A stretch of 33,520 bases of DNA from Oscillibacter sp. (GCA_017547085.1 JAFYQM010000026.1:1-33520), one strand, 5' to 3'. Counted from the first letter of the stretch, positions 15,358 to 23,949 are shown. The notes: generated by a model not told the origin, from the sequence alone. Translations and numbers: made by a program.

Positions 15358-16329
15358 ATGAAGCAGCTAAGCGACTTGGCCAGACTGCCGCTGGGCGTGT
15401 ATCCCACGCCGCTTTACAAATTGGAAAACATCAGCGCCAGATACGGCAGGAACATCTGGATCAAACGGGATGACCTGTGCGGTGTGGCGCTGGGCGGCAA
15501 CAAAGTCCGCAAGCTGGAATTTCTGCTGGCAGATGCGAAGGCACAGGGCTGCGACACGGTGTTCACCACCGGCGGAGCCCAGTCCAACCACGCCATGCTG
15601 ACCGCCGCCTGTGCAGCACGCCTCGGTATGCGGTGCATCCTCATCCTGAAAAAGCGGGGCGTGACCGACCGCAGGGGCAACCTGATCCTTGACGAGATCT
15701 ACGGTGCCGATGTCCGCTTCATGGACACCGACAGCTATGACGACATCTATGCTGAAATGCATCGGGTGGCGGAAGAGCTGGCTGTAGAAGGTCACACATC
15801 CTACTTCATTCCCTGCGGCGGCTCCAATGCGTTGGGCGCACTGGGTTACGCTGCCTGCGTAGAGGAAGTGACCGCACAGGCTGATGCACTGGGCGTACAT
15901 TTCGGACACATCGTATCCGCCACCGGCTCCGGCGGCACCACAGCCGGACTGCTGCTGGGCGCGAAGCTGTTCTACCCGGATGCCAAAGTCACCGGCATCG
16001 GCGTGGATGACGACCCCTTCGGCGAGATCGTCCCCGCACTGGCCGCGGAAGCGGCATCGCTGCTGGACGGCACACTGGAACGCCGTGCAGATGATTTCGA
16101 AATGGTGTTCCATCTGGGTGATGGCTATGCCATCCCCAATCCGGAGGACACCCCTTACATCGAGGAACTGGCCCGCAGCGAAGGCATCCTGCTGGATCCG
16201 GTCTATACCGGCAAGGCATGGGCAGGCATGCTGAAGCTGCTGCAAAGCGGTTATTTTGAAGGACAGGAGGACATTCTCTTTGTCCACACCGGCGGCGCAG
16301 CCGCCCTCTTTGCAATGGACTTGCCTTAA
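15358..16329 (+). CDS. D-cysteine desulfhydrase / ACC deaminase family PLP enzyme
   Basis: Fold-type II PLP enzyme (323 aa). The PLP lysine lies in ALGGNKVRKLEFLL (about residues 43-56). GGAQSNHAMLTAA (about 72-84) and the phosphate-binding ATGSGGTTAGLLLG (about 186-199) match the family. Members deaminate D-cysteine to pyruvate, sulfide and ammonia, or 1-aminocyclopropane-1-carboxylate; the two are hard to separate without residue-level alignment. D-cysteine desulfhydrase is favoured for an enteric anaerobe. It follows rpe by 1 base, though no metabolic link is obvious. Confidence 0.82.
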   Translation: MKQLSDLARLPLGVYPTPLYKLENISARYGRNIWIKRDDLCGVALGGNKVRKLEFLLADAKAQGCDTVFTTGGAQSNHAMLTAACAARLGMRCILILKKRGVTDRRGNLILDEIYGADVRFMDTDSYDDIYAEMHRVAEELAVEGHTSYFIPCGGSNALGALGYAACVEEVTAQADALGVHFGHIVSATGSGGTTAGLLLGAKLFYPDAKVTGIGVDDDPFGEIVPALAAEAASLLDGTLERRADDFEMVFHLGDGYAIPNPEDTPYIEELARSEGILLDPVYTGKAWAGMLKLLQSGYFEGQEDILFVHTGGAAALFAMDLP

Positions 16330-16480
16330 GAGGGGCGCAGACTCCCCTCTTAGACTCCCCACCACCAGTGACATCGGTCACTGGTGAACGCCGCCCAAGG
16401 CGGCTAAGTCAACGTATTTTCGCCACATACATGCTGCGGCGAAAATCATTTCACTTCATTTGTTTGCTATGCAAACAAAT
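16327..16480. repeat. Block of five consecutive hairpins between the PLP-enzyme gene and recR
   Basis: Five separate perfect inverted repeats in 154 bases: TAAGAGGGG/CCCCTCTTA (16327-16352); CACCAGTGAC/GTCACTGGTG (16363-16386); GCCGCC/GGCGGC (16390-16404); ATTTTCGCC/GGCGAAAAT (16416-16446); ATTTGTTTGC/GCAAACAAAT (16458-16480). None has a clear T-tract, so a simple terminator does not explain it. It may be a dispersed intergenic repeat or a composite of small palindromic elements. Confidence 0.75.
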
Positions 16481-16501
16481 TGTTCAAGGAGTATCAGCGC
16501 T

Positions 16502-17104
16502 ATGGAATACTTCCCCGCACCTCTTGAAAAACTGGTGGAGCAGTTCGCCCGTCTGCCCGGCATCGGCAGCAAGTCCGCCCAGCGGCTGGCGTTCCACGTG
16601 TTAGGTCTGCCGGAGACGGAGGCGCAGGAATTTGCCGACGCGATTTTGGACGCCAAGCGCTCGGTCACCTGCTGTCCGGTCTGTCAGAACTTTACCGCAG
16701 GCGGCCTGTGCCCCATCTGTTCCTCTCCCAAACGGGACGGCGCCACCATCTGCGTGGTGGCAGACCCGCGGGATGTGGTGGCGGTGGAACGAAGCCGGGA
16801 ATACAATGGCCACTATCATGTGCTCCACGGCGTGATCTCCCCTATGAATCATGTGGGGCCGGACGACCTTTCCATCAAGTCTCTGGTGGAGCGGGTCGCC
16901 AAGGGAGGTGTGGCGGAAGTCATCATGGCCACCAATCCCGACACCGAGGGCGAAGCCACCGCCATGTATATCGCGCGGCTGCTGCGGCCCTTTGATGTGC
17001 GCATCACCCGTCTGGCCTACGGCATCCCCGTGGGCGGACATCTGGAGTTTGCCGACGACGCCACGCTGATGCGGGCACTGGAAGGCAGACGGGACATTCT
17101 GTGA
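16502..17104 (+). CDS. recR: Recombination mediator protein RecR
   Basis: DNA-binding ring-forming protein (200 aa) that works with RecO/RecF to load RecA at gaps. Domain order: helix-hairpin-helix LARLPGIGSKSAQRLAFH-like segment (about residues 15-33), C4 zinc finger CCPVC...LCPIC (about 57-72), and Toprim domain (VVADPRDVVAVE; ATNPDTEGEATAMYI). Start chosen at the ATG of MEYFPAP, 10 bases after AAGGAG; an upstream in-frame ATG lies in the preceding hairpin. In many Firmicutes recR follows dnaX and yaaK; here it stands alone behind the hairpin block. Confidence 0.96.
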   Translation: MEYFPAPLEKLVEQFARLPGIGSKSAQRLAFHVLGLPETEAQEFADAILDAKRSVTCCPVCQNFTAGGLCPICSSPKRDGATICVVADPRDVVAVERSREYNGHYHVLHGVISPMNHVGPDDLSIKSLVERVAKGGVAEVIMATNPDTEGEATAMYIARLLRPFDVRITRLAYGIPVGGHLEFADDATLMRALEGRRDIL

Positions 17105-17113
17105 GCATTCCAC

Positions 17114-17160
17114 AAAACTCTCTGTACGCTTTCAAAACGCACAGAGAGTTTTACTTTTTT
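17114..17160 (+). terminator. Terminator after recR
   Basis: A 12-bp stem AAAACTCTCTGT/ACAGAGAGTTTT (17114-17125 with 17141-17152) followed by ACTTTTTT, 9 bases after the stop codon. Confidence 0.85.
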
Positions 17161-17234
17161 CTGAAACAGGCCTTTTCTTTTGAACAGGAGAAGAGTAAAC
17201 TGTTTGGGATATTAAAGAAAGAGAACGGTGTGCC

Positions 17235-18104
17235 ATGAACCAGAAATATAAAGGGATCCTGTTGATCATCACATCAGCCCTGTGCTTTGCGGGCATGAAT
17301 TTCTTTATTCGCCTTTCCGGTGACCTCCCCACCATGCAAAAAAGCTTTTTTCGCAACCTGATCGCCCTGCTGGTGGCAGCGCTGATGATCCTGCGGGAGG
17401 GCAAGGGGTTTCGTCCGGCCGACAAGAAAAACCTGCCGTTCCTTCTAGGCCGCGCCATCTTCGGAACCGTGGGTATTTTGGCGAATTTCTACGCGGTGGA
17501 CCATCTGCTGCTCTCGGATGCCTCCATGCTGAATAAAATGTCCCCCTTCTTCGCCGTACTGGCCAGCATTTTTATTCTAAAAGAAAAGCTGTCGTCCGTG
17601 CAGGGCGTTGCCCTGATCGGCGCATTCACAGGCGCGCTGTTTATCATCAAGCCCACCTTCAGCAATCTGGACCTGATCCCGGCGCTGATCGGTTTTGCCG
17701 GCGGGCTCTGTGCCGGCATTGCCTATTCACTGGTGCGGCTATTAGGGCAGCGGGGCGAACGAAGCAGCTTCATCGTGTTTTTCTTCTCCACCTTTTCCTG
17801 TCTGGTGGTTCTGCCCCAGGTCCTGTTTCACTACACCCCCATGACCGTGCAGCAGGCTCTGTGTCTGCTGGCTGGCGGACTCTGCGCCGCAGGCGGCCAG
17901 TTTTCCATCACCGGTGCCTACAAGCACGCGCCTGCCCGCGAAATTTCCGTCTACGACTATTCTCAGGTCATCTTTTCCGCCATTTTGGGTTTCTTTGTCT
18001 TCGGTGACGTTCCCGATGGGTTCAGTATTCTCGGCTACTGCATCATCTGCGGTATGGCCATTCTCAATTTTCTCCACAACACAGGCCGCTTGTCCCGGCG
18101 TTAA
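17235..18104 (+). CDS. EamA/DMT superfamily transporter
   Basis: Integral membrane protein (289 aa) with about ten hydrophobic helices in two tandem EamA repeats (about residues 5-135 and 145-283). The repeat signatures are SALCFAGMNFFIRLSGDLPTM, MLNKMSPFFAVLASIFILKE and, in the second half, YDYSQVIFSAILGFFVFGDVPD. Members export or import small metabolites; the substrate cannot be predicted. Only a weak ribosome site precedes the ATG. It is monocistronic between two terminators. Confidence 0.88.
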   Translation: MNQKYKGILLIITSALCFAGMNFFIRLSGDLPTMQKSFFRNLIALLVAALMILREGKGFRPADKKNLPFLLGRAIFGTVGILANFYAVDHLLLSDASMLNKMSPFFAVLASIFILKEKLSSVQGVALIGAFTGALFIIKPTFSNLDLIPALIGFAGGLCAGIAYSLVRLLGQRGERSSFIVFFFSTFSCLVVLPQVLFHYTPMTVQQALCLLAGGLCAAGGQFSITGAYKHAPAREISVYDYSQVIFSAILGFFVFGDVPDGFSILGYCIICGMAILNFLHNTGRLSRR

Positions 18105-18114
18105 ACAAACCAAC

Positions 18115-18150
18115 AAAAAAAGGAGACGAACGGTTCGTTCGTCTCCTTTT
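18115..18150. terminator. Bidirectional terminator between the EamA gene and the SLH protein gene
   Basis: A perfect 11-bp stem GGAGACGAACG/CGTTCGTCTCC (18122-18132 with 18136-18146), loop GTT, flanked by A7 and T4. It lies between converging genes. Confidence 0.9.
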
Positions 18151-18166
18151 CATTCTGCTTCCGCAG

Positions 18167-21100
18167 TTACATCAGGTTATACAGGATCTTTGCCATCTGG
18201 CCTCGGGTAATGTTGTTGTGGGGTTTAAACGTCCCGTCCGCATAGCCGTTAATGATCCCCTGTGCCGCCATAGTCTGAATATAATAGGTGGCATATGCGG
18301 GGATCCTTGCCGCATCACTGAAGGCCAGTTCCACCGTGGCATAGCCCTTCTCCTGCGTGCGGCCGATCATGGTGGCCGCCTGCGCACGGGTCAAGGGATT
18401 GTTGGGGTTGAAATACAGCTTCCCGTCACTGCCCGTGGAGCCGTTGATGATGCCCTCGGTGTAAAGCGCGCGGATGGCAGGAATGGCATACTCCGCGATC
18501 TTGCCGTTGTCCGCAAAAGGCAGTTCCACTTCCGCATACTTACTCTCGTCCAGTCCCAGATAGCGGTAGAGCATCACGGCGAACTGGGCACGGGTGATGT
18601 TCTGATTGGGCCGGAAGCTGCCGTCGGCGTAGCCGGTGGTCACGCCTGAGTGATACAGGAAATCCACATAGGTGGCTCCCCAGTACTCGGAAATGTCGGT
18701 GAACTTATGCTCCATACCCAGCGCATCCACATCCACACTGGCGCGGCCAATATTGCCGGAGGCATCTCTGGCCGTGACCGTCACCCGCATAGCCTCGTAG
18801 CTTTCACCGGGCCCGGGCAGATCAAATTTCACACTGCCGCTTTCTTTCTGATATGTGAACTCCACCGGCTGGCCGTTGAAGGCAACGGTAATAAATTCCT
18901 TGCTCAGCATGCCGTCTACCGCATCGAAGACCTTGGCCGCCACCGTCCAGTTCTCCTGATCCAGTTCCGCCGTCACCACAGGAGCCTCCTGATCCACTGT
19001 ACCGTCAAAGGCAGAGACAAGCTGGTCGATATAAACCGTTCCGCTACATGCCGTCTCAGGATAAAGCGGCATGAGGCCGCCCAGACCGTCATCGATATAG
19101 GTCATCTCACCAGAGGAGATCCGCAGGCCCAGAATGGAGAAATACTCGTCCGCCAGCGGTACAGTCACCTGTTTCCACCCGGTAAAGTCCAGTACGGCAA
19201 TCTCCTTTGTCAGGAAACCCTTGGTGCCGTTGCTATACAGGAAGGAAAGGATATTGCCGCTTCCGTCACCGTAGACCCACACATTCAGGCTGGGATACAC
19301 AGAATTGTTGATATCCGTCAGTGCGGACGTCCGCCACTCTGCCGTAAAGCCATTCTGCATACTCAGCTCATAGTCCAGTTTACCGGCCTGTCTGCCCCGC
19401 ATCACAAAGTCGCCCGCGTTGGTGAGGCTGTACTGCATGCCGTTGCCGGTTCCGTCAAAGACCGTGGATGCAGCCTCAAAGTCCTCTACCATCTTCAGGG
19501 GGATGCGGGAGACCTGTACCTCCACCGTCGCGCTCTTTCCTCCGGCGGAGACTGTGATGGTCCCGCTGCCGGGACTGCCCGCGGTGAATTTGCCGGTTTC
19601 ATCAATCGTGCCGATATTTCCGGATACCGTCCATGTGAACAGCTCCGGATCGGCATGCAGAGGCAGGTGGTTGTAAGCCGCCGAAGCGGAGAGCTTGGTC
19701 ACAGACCCGGGCGTGGCCGTCAATTCGGAAATAATGGTACCGCTGCTGTTGCGGACCGCCACATGGTCTGGCTCTGCAATGGCATGCACGGTGGTGCTGC
19801 CGCTCTTGCCGCTGCCCTGCGCCGTCACGGTGACCTCACCGCCCGCAAGGGGAGTTGTCAGCACGTTTCCGTCCAGCTCACCGGAAGACGCCCGCAGGGT
19901 ATAGCCGCGGTTCATGGGGATATAGTTGCTGTCCACCGCGGAGGCGGAAATGTTCACCTTGCTGCCGGCCAGCACATAATCGTGATCGGCCTCCACATAG
20001 AAATGGGACAAGTGGCTGCTGCTTTCCGCGCTTGCCACGAGGAAAATGCGGTTGCTCACCGCCCGTTCCGCGCCGGAGGGGGTGTTCACCACTTCCGCCG
20101 CCGTGGAATCCGGCATGGTAACAGACAGTGTGGTGGAACCGCCGCCGTCCAGACAGACTGCCGTGGTGCAGCCCAGTTCAATCAGCCGCTCTGCTACCTG
20201 CGTCAGTGAGGCACCGACGGAGTGGCCAGTTCTCCGTCCGTCAATGGTATAGAAAATCAGCGTGCCGTCCGGCTTCTGTCCCACCGCCGTGCGGGGGCTG
20301 GCTCCGGCAGCAAGTCCGGACACCACTTCTCCCCGTTCCACGAGAGAATACAGGGCGCCTACGGCATACTCCACATCGTTCCACGCCTGATCCGCCGCTT
20401 CAGCGGTCAAGGTAATGGTGGTGCCCACGGGAATGTTCCGCAGGGCGTCCACATAATAGCTATTGGACTTTAAGTTGACGGACAGTACCACCTGATTTTT
20501 GCCCACCGGCGTGGCGGATGCCTGATCCAGCACCTGCTCTACCGTCAAATGCAGCGTATCTCCGATGGCCAGTTCTCCATCCGCAATGCTGCAAACCACA
20601 TCCACGCCGGGTTCTGTAGTGCCGTTGGTATGGGCAGCGTTGAAATCATGAGTATAGAGGTAAATGCCGCCGTCGGACACACGGGATTTGTTGACGGCTG
20701 TGATCTGGCGGATCAGCTGCGTATAGTTTCCAAATCCGTCATCCACTCCATAGCCCAAATCCGCTGTCAGTTTTACGGCAGGCTTGCCCAGCACTGCCGT
20801 TCCGTCTGCGCGGAAACCCACAGCGTAATGGCCGGCATCGCTGCTGCGCAGTTGCCCCTCCGTTACCACAATGCCGATGGGCAGACCGGTAGTGGTGTTG
20901 TAGAAATCGCCGTTGATGCCTGCCACCACCCGGTAGCCTGCGGCCTCCACCTTTTTCGCAGAAGCAGAAACGGTGGTCTGCTCCCGCAGCACTTCGCCAT
21001 AGGTGACGATGGGGGTCACCTTGTTACTGGGTTCATATGTAATATAATGCTCCGTCCGCAGATCGGAATATGCACTGCTCCAAAATACGCCGCGGGTCAG

Positions 21101-21241
21101 CTGCGTGTAGCGGTGCAGTTCCACCTCCTGCTGCGTCAGATCCTCGCCCAGCGCCTCCGATGCCGCGGCAGGCAGCGTCAGGCCGCTCACCAGCGCCAAC
21201 GCCAACAGCAATGAGATACTCTTTCGAACGATTTGCTTCAT
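18167..21241 (-). CDS. Secreted phosphodiester glycosidase (NAGPA-type) protein with three SLH domains
   Basis: Exported surface protein (1,024 aa). Signal peptide 1-28 (KSISLLLALALVSG core, cleavage near AAASEA). Residues about 50-402 form a NAGPA/DUF2233 phosphodiester glycosidase domain (AGINGDFYNTTTGLPIG, 107-123; VCLDGGGSTTL, 362-372). Ig-like domains occupy about 410-580, a jelly-roll, carbohydrate-binding-like region about 583-745, and another Ig-like domain 750-842. Three SLH repeats (about 846-900, 907-960, 970-1024) should anchor it to secondary cell-wall polymer. The catalytic family removes sugars linked through phosphodiesters, so a role on teichoic-acid-like or glycan polymers is possible. 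Start chosen at MKQIVRKS after GGAGGG. Monocistronic. Confidence 0.88.
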   Translation of the reverse strand: MKQIVRKSISLLLALALVSGLTLPAAASEALGEDLTQQEVELHRYTQLTRGVFWSSAYSDLRTEHYITYEPSNKVTPIVTYGEVLREQTTVSASAKKVEAAGYRVVAGINGDFYNTTTGLPIGIVVTEGQLRSSDAGHYAVGFRADGTAVLGKPAVKLTADLGYGVDDGFGNYTQLIRQITAVNKSRVSDGGIYLYTHDFNAAHTNGTTEPGVDVVCSIADGELAIGDTLHLTVEQVLDQASATPVGKNQVVLSVNLKSNSYYVDALRNIPVGTTITLTAEAADQAWNDVEYAVGALYSLVERGEVVSGLAAGASPRTAVGQKPDGTLIFYTIDGRRTGHSVGASLTQVAERLIELGCTTAVCLDGGGSTTLSVTMPDSTAAEVVNTPSGAERAVSNRIFLVASAESSSHLSHFYVEADHDYVLAGSKVNISASAVDSNYIPMNRGYTLRASSGELDGNVLTTPLAGGEVTVTAQGSGKSGSTTVHAIAEPDHVAVRNSSGTIISELTATPGSVTKLSASAAYNHLPLHADPELFTWTVSGNIGTIDETGKFTAGSPGSGTITVSAGGKSATVEVQVSRIPLKMVEDFEAASTVFDGTGNGMQYSLTNAGDFVMRGRQAGKLDYELSMQNGFTAEWRTSALTDINNSVYPSLNVWVYGDGSGNILSFLYSNGTKGFLTKEIAVLDFTGWKQVTVPLADEYFSILGLRISSGEMTYIDDGLGGLMPLYPETACSGTVYIDQLVSAFDGTVDQEAPVVTAELDQENWTVAAKVFDAVDGMLSKEFITVAFNGQPVEFTYQKESGSVKFDLPGPGESYEAMRVTVTARDASGNIGRASVDVDALGMEHKFTDISEYWGATYVDFLYHSGVTTGYADGSFRPNQNITRAQFAVMLYRYLGLDESKYAEVELPFADNGKIAEYAIPAIRALYTEGIINGSTGSDGKLYFNPNNPLTRAQAATMIGRTQEKGYATVELAFSDAARIPAYATYYIQTMAAQGIINGYADGTFKPHNNITRGQMAKILYNLM

Positions 21242-21293
21242 CGGGTCCCTCCATTTGTTGCGCGGTATACATAACACCTCAATAATGGCATAC

Positions 21294-21322
21294 AGGATAC
21301 CATACTCCCTTTGTAAAGTAAA
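21294..21322 (-). promoter_or_regulatory. Possible promoter of the SLH protein gene
   Basis: On the minus strand TTTACT (21322-21317), 17-base spacer, TATCCT (21299-21294), about 52 bases before the start codon. A direct repeat GTTTAC lies around the -35 region. Moderate match only. Confidence 0.4.
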
Positions 21323-21396
21323 CGCGAAATTGTAAACAATTTTCCTCATTTTTCCCTTTGGGTGCTGCCGCGTCAGTGCAAACCGCAAAAATGTTC

Positions 21397-21425
21397 TTGG
21401 CGAATCGGAAAACTCATATTACAAT
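21397..21425 (+). promoter_or_regulatory. Promoter of the ferredoxin gene
   Basis: TTGGCG (21397-21402), 17-base spacer, TACAAT (21420-21425), 30 bases before the ATG. An AAAGGAGGA ribosome site follows. Confidence 0.75.
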
Positions 21426-21455
21426 GGTAGCAGAACACAAAGGAGGACTTTTTCC

Positions 21456-21641
21456 ATGAACGTAAGCATTGACACCTCCCGCTGCATCGGCTGCGGCATG
21501 TGCGAATACACCGCTCCCGGTGTGTTCCGAATCGTAGGCCGCTTTTCCACCGCGCTGCCCGATCCGGATGAGGCGCAGTACAGACGGGCCCGTGATGCTG
21601 CCAACGGCTGCCCCGTCAACGCCATCAGCGTGAAAAAATAA
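21456..21641 (+). CDS. Single-cluster [4Fe-4S] ferredoxin
   Basis: Small electron carrier (61 aa). Cys10, Cys13 and Cys16 (CIGCGMC) plus Cys52 (GCPVNAI) would ligate one [4Fe-4S] cluster; the second cluster of the usual clostridial 2[4Fe-4S] ferredoxin is absent. This resembles the monocluster ferredoxins of Thermotoga, Desulfovibrio and many Firmicutes. Strong promoter and ribosome site. It is followed 20 bases later by an AAC(3)-family gene without a promoter of its own, so they are probably cotranscribed. Partner enzymes are unknown. Confidence 0.9.
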   Translation: MNVSIDTSRCIGCGMCEYTAPGVFRIVGRFSTALPDPDEAQYRRARDAANGCPVNAISVKK

Positions 21642-21661
21642 AGGATCACCCTCATTTCCCT

Positions 21662-22444
21662 ATGACAAAAGAATTTCTGAAACTTCAGATGGCAGAAATG
21701 GGCCTTTTGCCTTCTGACACCGTGGTCATTCATACATCGCTTCGGGCTGTGGGCCACTTAGAAAACGGCGCAGACACCCTTCTGGACGCATTCTGCGAAT
21801 ACCTGAAGGACGGCCTTTTTCTGGTCCCTACCCATACCTGGGCAAGCGTCAACGCCCAAGCCTCCATGTATGACGCTGCCTGCACCTTCCCCTGTCTGGG
21901 CGCAGTGCCTGCGGCGGCAGCCTTCCGGCGTGACGGCCTGCGCTCCTTGCATCCCACCCATTCCATGTGGGCCCACGGCAAGAATGCTGCCCTCTACATT
22001 CAGGGCGAGGAAACGGCCACGACCCCTGCACCTCCCCAAGGCTGCTGGGGCAGGCTTGCCGATGTGGGCGCAAAGATTCTACTCATCGGGGTGGACAATA
22101 GCAAAAACACCTTTATCCACGCGCTGGACGAACTGGCCGGTCTGCCCGACCGCCTCGGCACGCCCTACGAAACCACACTTGCTTCTCCCGACGGTCAGAT
22201 TTTCCACGGGCAGATGACGCCCCATTTCTGCTCACGCTGTCCGGATGTATCCAAAAACTATGTAAATTTTGAAGATGCCCTGACTGCTACCGGCGCCCAG
22301 CGGTTCGGCACACTGGGCCGCGCACAGGTGCGCGTTGTGGATGCCGCCGCCTGTCGGGATACCATTCTGCGCACTTACCGCCGCGCAGACCACGATGTCT
22401 GTGTCGGCCCGGAAATCATTCCGGAAGCATGGTATCTGCCCTGA
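21662..22444 (+). CDS. AAC(3) family N-acetyltransferase
   Basis: Acetyl-CoA-dependent N-acetyltransferase (260 aa) of the AAC(3)/YokD family. Conserved segments: VVIHTSLRAVGHLENGADTLL near residues 21-41, the substrate/CoA region RSLHPTHSMWAHGKNA near 97-112, and ILLIGVDNSKNTFIHALDE near 139-157. Some relatives modify aminoglycosides at N3, but many chromosomal members have no known substrate, so resistance should not be assumed. Only a weak AAAGGA lies upstream, rather far from the ATG. It is downstream of the ferredoxin gene and ends at a strong terminator. Confidence 0.85.
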   Translation: MTKEFLKLQMAEMGLLPSDTVVIHTSLRAVGHLENGADTLLDAFCEYLKDGLFLVPTHTWASVNAQASMYDAACTFPCLGAVPAAAAFRRDGLRSLHPTHSMWAHGKNAALYIQGEETATTPAPPQGCWGRLADVGAKILLIGVDNSKNTFIHALDELAGLPDRLGTPYETTLASPDGQIFHGQMTPHFCSRCPDVSKNYVNFEDALTATGAQRFGTLGRAQVRVVDAAACRDTILRTYRRADHDVCVGPEIIPEAWYLP

Positions 22445-22449
22445 TATCG

Positions 22450-22488
22450 AAAAAAGTTCCCCGGTCAAATAGACCGGGGAACTTTTTT
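22450..22488 (+). terminator. Terminator between the AAC(3) gene and the thiolase gene
   Basis: Perfect stem with 11 core pairs GTTCCCCGGTC/GACCGGGGAAC (22456-22466 with 22472-22482), loop AAATA, flanked by A6 and T6. It works for both converging genes. Confidence 0.93.
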
Positions 22489-22520
22489 GTGTTTGATGTT
22501 TGATCGCAGCTTGGAAGCGA

Positions 22521-22604
22521 TTAGCACTTCTCGACCACGATGGCAGTGCCCTGACCGCCGCCGATGCACAGGGTAGCCAGACCCTTCTTGGCATCCTCAC
22601 GCTT
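22521..22604 (-). pseudogene. Orphaned thiolase C-terminus beyond the amber codon
   Basis: In the same frame directly after the TAG, 27 well-conserved thiolase residues ([19 protein letters not shown] and onward to VVEKC) run to a TAA at 22521-22523. With the TAG read as an amino acid the protein would be 417 residues. The perfect conservation of this tail shows that the stop is recent, is an error, or is read through. Confidence 0.85.
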
Positions 22605-23774
22605 CTACAGCTCATGCACCAGAGTGACGATGATACGAGCACCGGAAGCGCCGACGGGGTGGCCCAGAGCGATAGCGCCGCCGTTGACGTTGACCTTCTC
22701 CATGTCGAAGCCCAGCTCACGGCCCACAGCGATGGACTGAGCAGCGAAAGCCTCGTTAGCCTCGATCAGGTCGATTTCGTCGATGGTGACGCCGGCCTTG
22801 GCCATAGCAGCGCGGGAAGCGGGAACGGGACCAACGCCCATGATCTTGGGATCGACGCCGCCCTGGCCCCAGCCGATCAGCTTGGCCATGGGCTTCAGGC
22901 CGTACTTCTCAACGGCTTCGCCGGAAGCAAGGATGATAGCAGCAGCGCCGTCGTTGATACCGGAAGCGTTGGCAGCAGTCACGCGCTGGACGTGCTTGTT
23001 GGTGTCTTCCTCATGGATACCGGTGACCTCGAAAGTGTGGACAACATCCACGGTCTCGGGCAGAACGGGGAATGCGCCGCGCAGCTTGGCAACGCTCTGA
23101 GCGGTAACGCCAGCCTTGGGATACTCATCCTTCTTGAACTCAACGATCTCCTTCTTCACCTTCACGGGAACGGCAACGATCTCATCGTCGAAACGGCCGG
23201 CAGCCTGAGCGGCCTCAGCCTTCTGCTGGGAAGCAGCTGCGAAAGCGTCCTGCTCTTCGCGGGTGATGCCCCAGATGTCGTTGATGTTCTCAGCGGTGGT
23301 GCCCATGTGATAGTTGTTGAACACGTCCCACAGACCCTCGTTGATCATGGTGTCGATCATCTTGGTGTGGCCCATGCGAGCGCCGTAACGACCGGTGGGA
23401 ACAGCATAGGGAGCAGCGCTCATGTTCTCGGTACCGCCGCAGACGACCACGTCAGCGTCGCCGGCCAGAATGGAGCGGGCGCCTTCGATGACAGTCTTCA
23501 TACCGGAGCCGCAAACCATGCCCACAGTGTAAGCGGGGATCGCATAGGGGATGCCTGCCTTAACAGCGACCTGACGGGCAACGTTCTGGCCGATACCAGC
23601 GGTCAGGATGCAGCCGAACATAACTTCGTCAACCTGCTCGGGCTTCACGCCGGCGCGGTTCAGAGCTTCCTTGACGACGATTGCGCCCATCTCGGCAGCG
23701 GGGGTATCCTTCAGGGAGCCGCCAAAGGAGCCAATTGCGGTTCTGCAGCAATTTACAATGTAGAGATCTTTCAT
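22605..23774 (-). CDS. thlA: Acetyl-CoA acetyltransferase (thiolase), cut short by an in-frame TAG
   Basis: Condenses two acetyl-CoA to acetoacetyl-CoA at the start of the butyrate/crotonyl-CoA route. The open frame gives 389 residues. Nucleophile Cys88 (GMVCGSG), NEAFAAQ and active His372 ([14 protein letters not shown]) are intact. The frame then meets TAG (22605-22607) in LVHEL*KRED, where homologues have Gln (HEMQKRD). The lost downstream 27 residues would contain the catalytic Cys403 (LCIGGGQG), so the truncated product should be inactive. About 28 residues at 235-262 are extra relative to C. acetobutylicum ThlA. ATG follows CGGAGGAA. Otherwise no decay is visible. Confidence 0.9.
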   Translation of the reverse strand: MKDLYIVNCCRTAIGSFGGSLKDTPAAEMGAIVVKEALNRAGVKPEQVDEVMFGCILTAGIGQNVARQVAVKAGIPYAIPAYTVGMVCGSGMKTVIEGARSILAGDADVVVCGGTENMSAAPYAVPTGRYGARMGHTKMIDTMINEGLWDVFNNYHMGTTAENINDIWGITREEQDAFAAASQQKAEAAQAAGRFDDEIVAVPVKVKKEIVEFKKDEYPKAGVTAQSVAKLRGAFPVLPETVDVVHTFEVTGIHEEDTNKHVQRVTAANASGINDGAAAIILASGEAVEKYGLKPMAKLIGWGQGGVDPKIMGVGPVPASRAAMAKAGVTIDEIDLIEANEAFAAQSIAVGRELGFDMEKVNVNGGAIALGHPVGASGARIIVTLVHEL

Positions 23775-23895
23775 GGTGTTCCTCCGTTTTGTATGTTTTC
23801 TTGACAGCACAAACTGTCTGTTTTCCGTTGGCAGCCGTGTACCTTTCCGATACGATTCCGGGAAAATCCCACAGTTGCCTACCTTAACGATATTG

Positions 23896-23924
23896 ATTAT
23901 AGAGAGTTTTTCTGTGCTCGTCAA
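23896..23924 (-). promoter_or_regulatory. Strong promoter of the thiolase gene
   Basis: On the minus strand TTGACG (23924-23919), 17-base spacer, TATAAT (23901-23896). Close to the sigma-A consensus; predicts a 5' leader of about 115 bases. Confidence 0.85.
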
Positions 23925-23949
23925 TGTAAATCTAACTTTTGACAAGCTC

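Noticed and set aside
16327-16480. CRISPR array
   Set aside because: The five hairpins differ in sequence; there are no identical repeats with unique spacers.
18650-20209. 519-codon plus-strand frame opposite the SLH protein gene
   Set aside because: No ribosome site and no domain; the minus-strand gene has signal peptide, catalytic motifs and SLH repeats.
21662-22444. Acquired aminoglycoside resistance gene
   Set aside because: Family membership is clear, but there are no mobile-element traces and base composition matches its neighbours; it is more likely a resident chromosomal homologue.
22500-23804. 434-codon plus-strand frame opposite thiolase
   Set aside because: Antisense shadow; the thiolase motifs on the minus strand are unmistakable.
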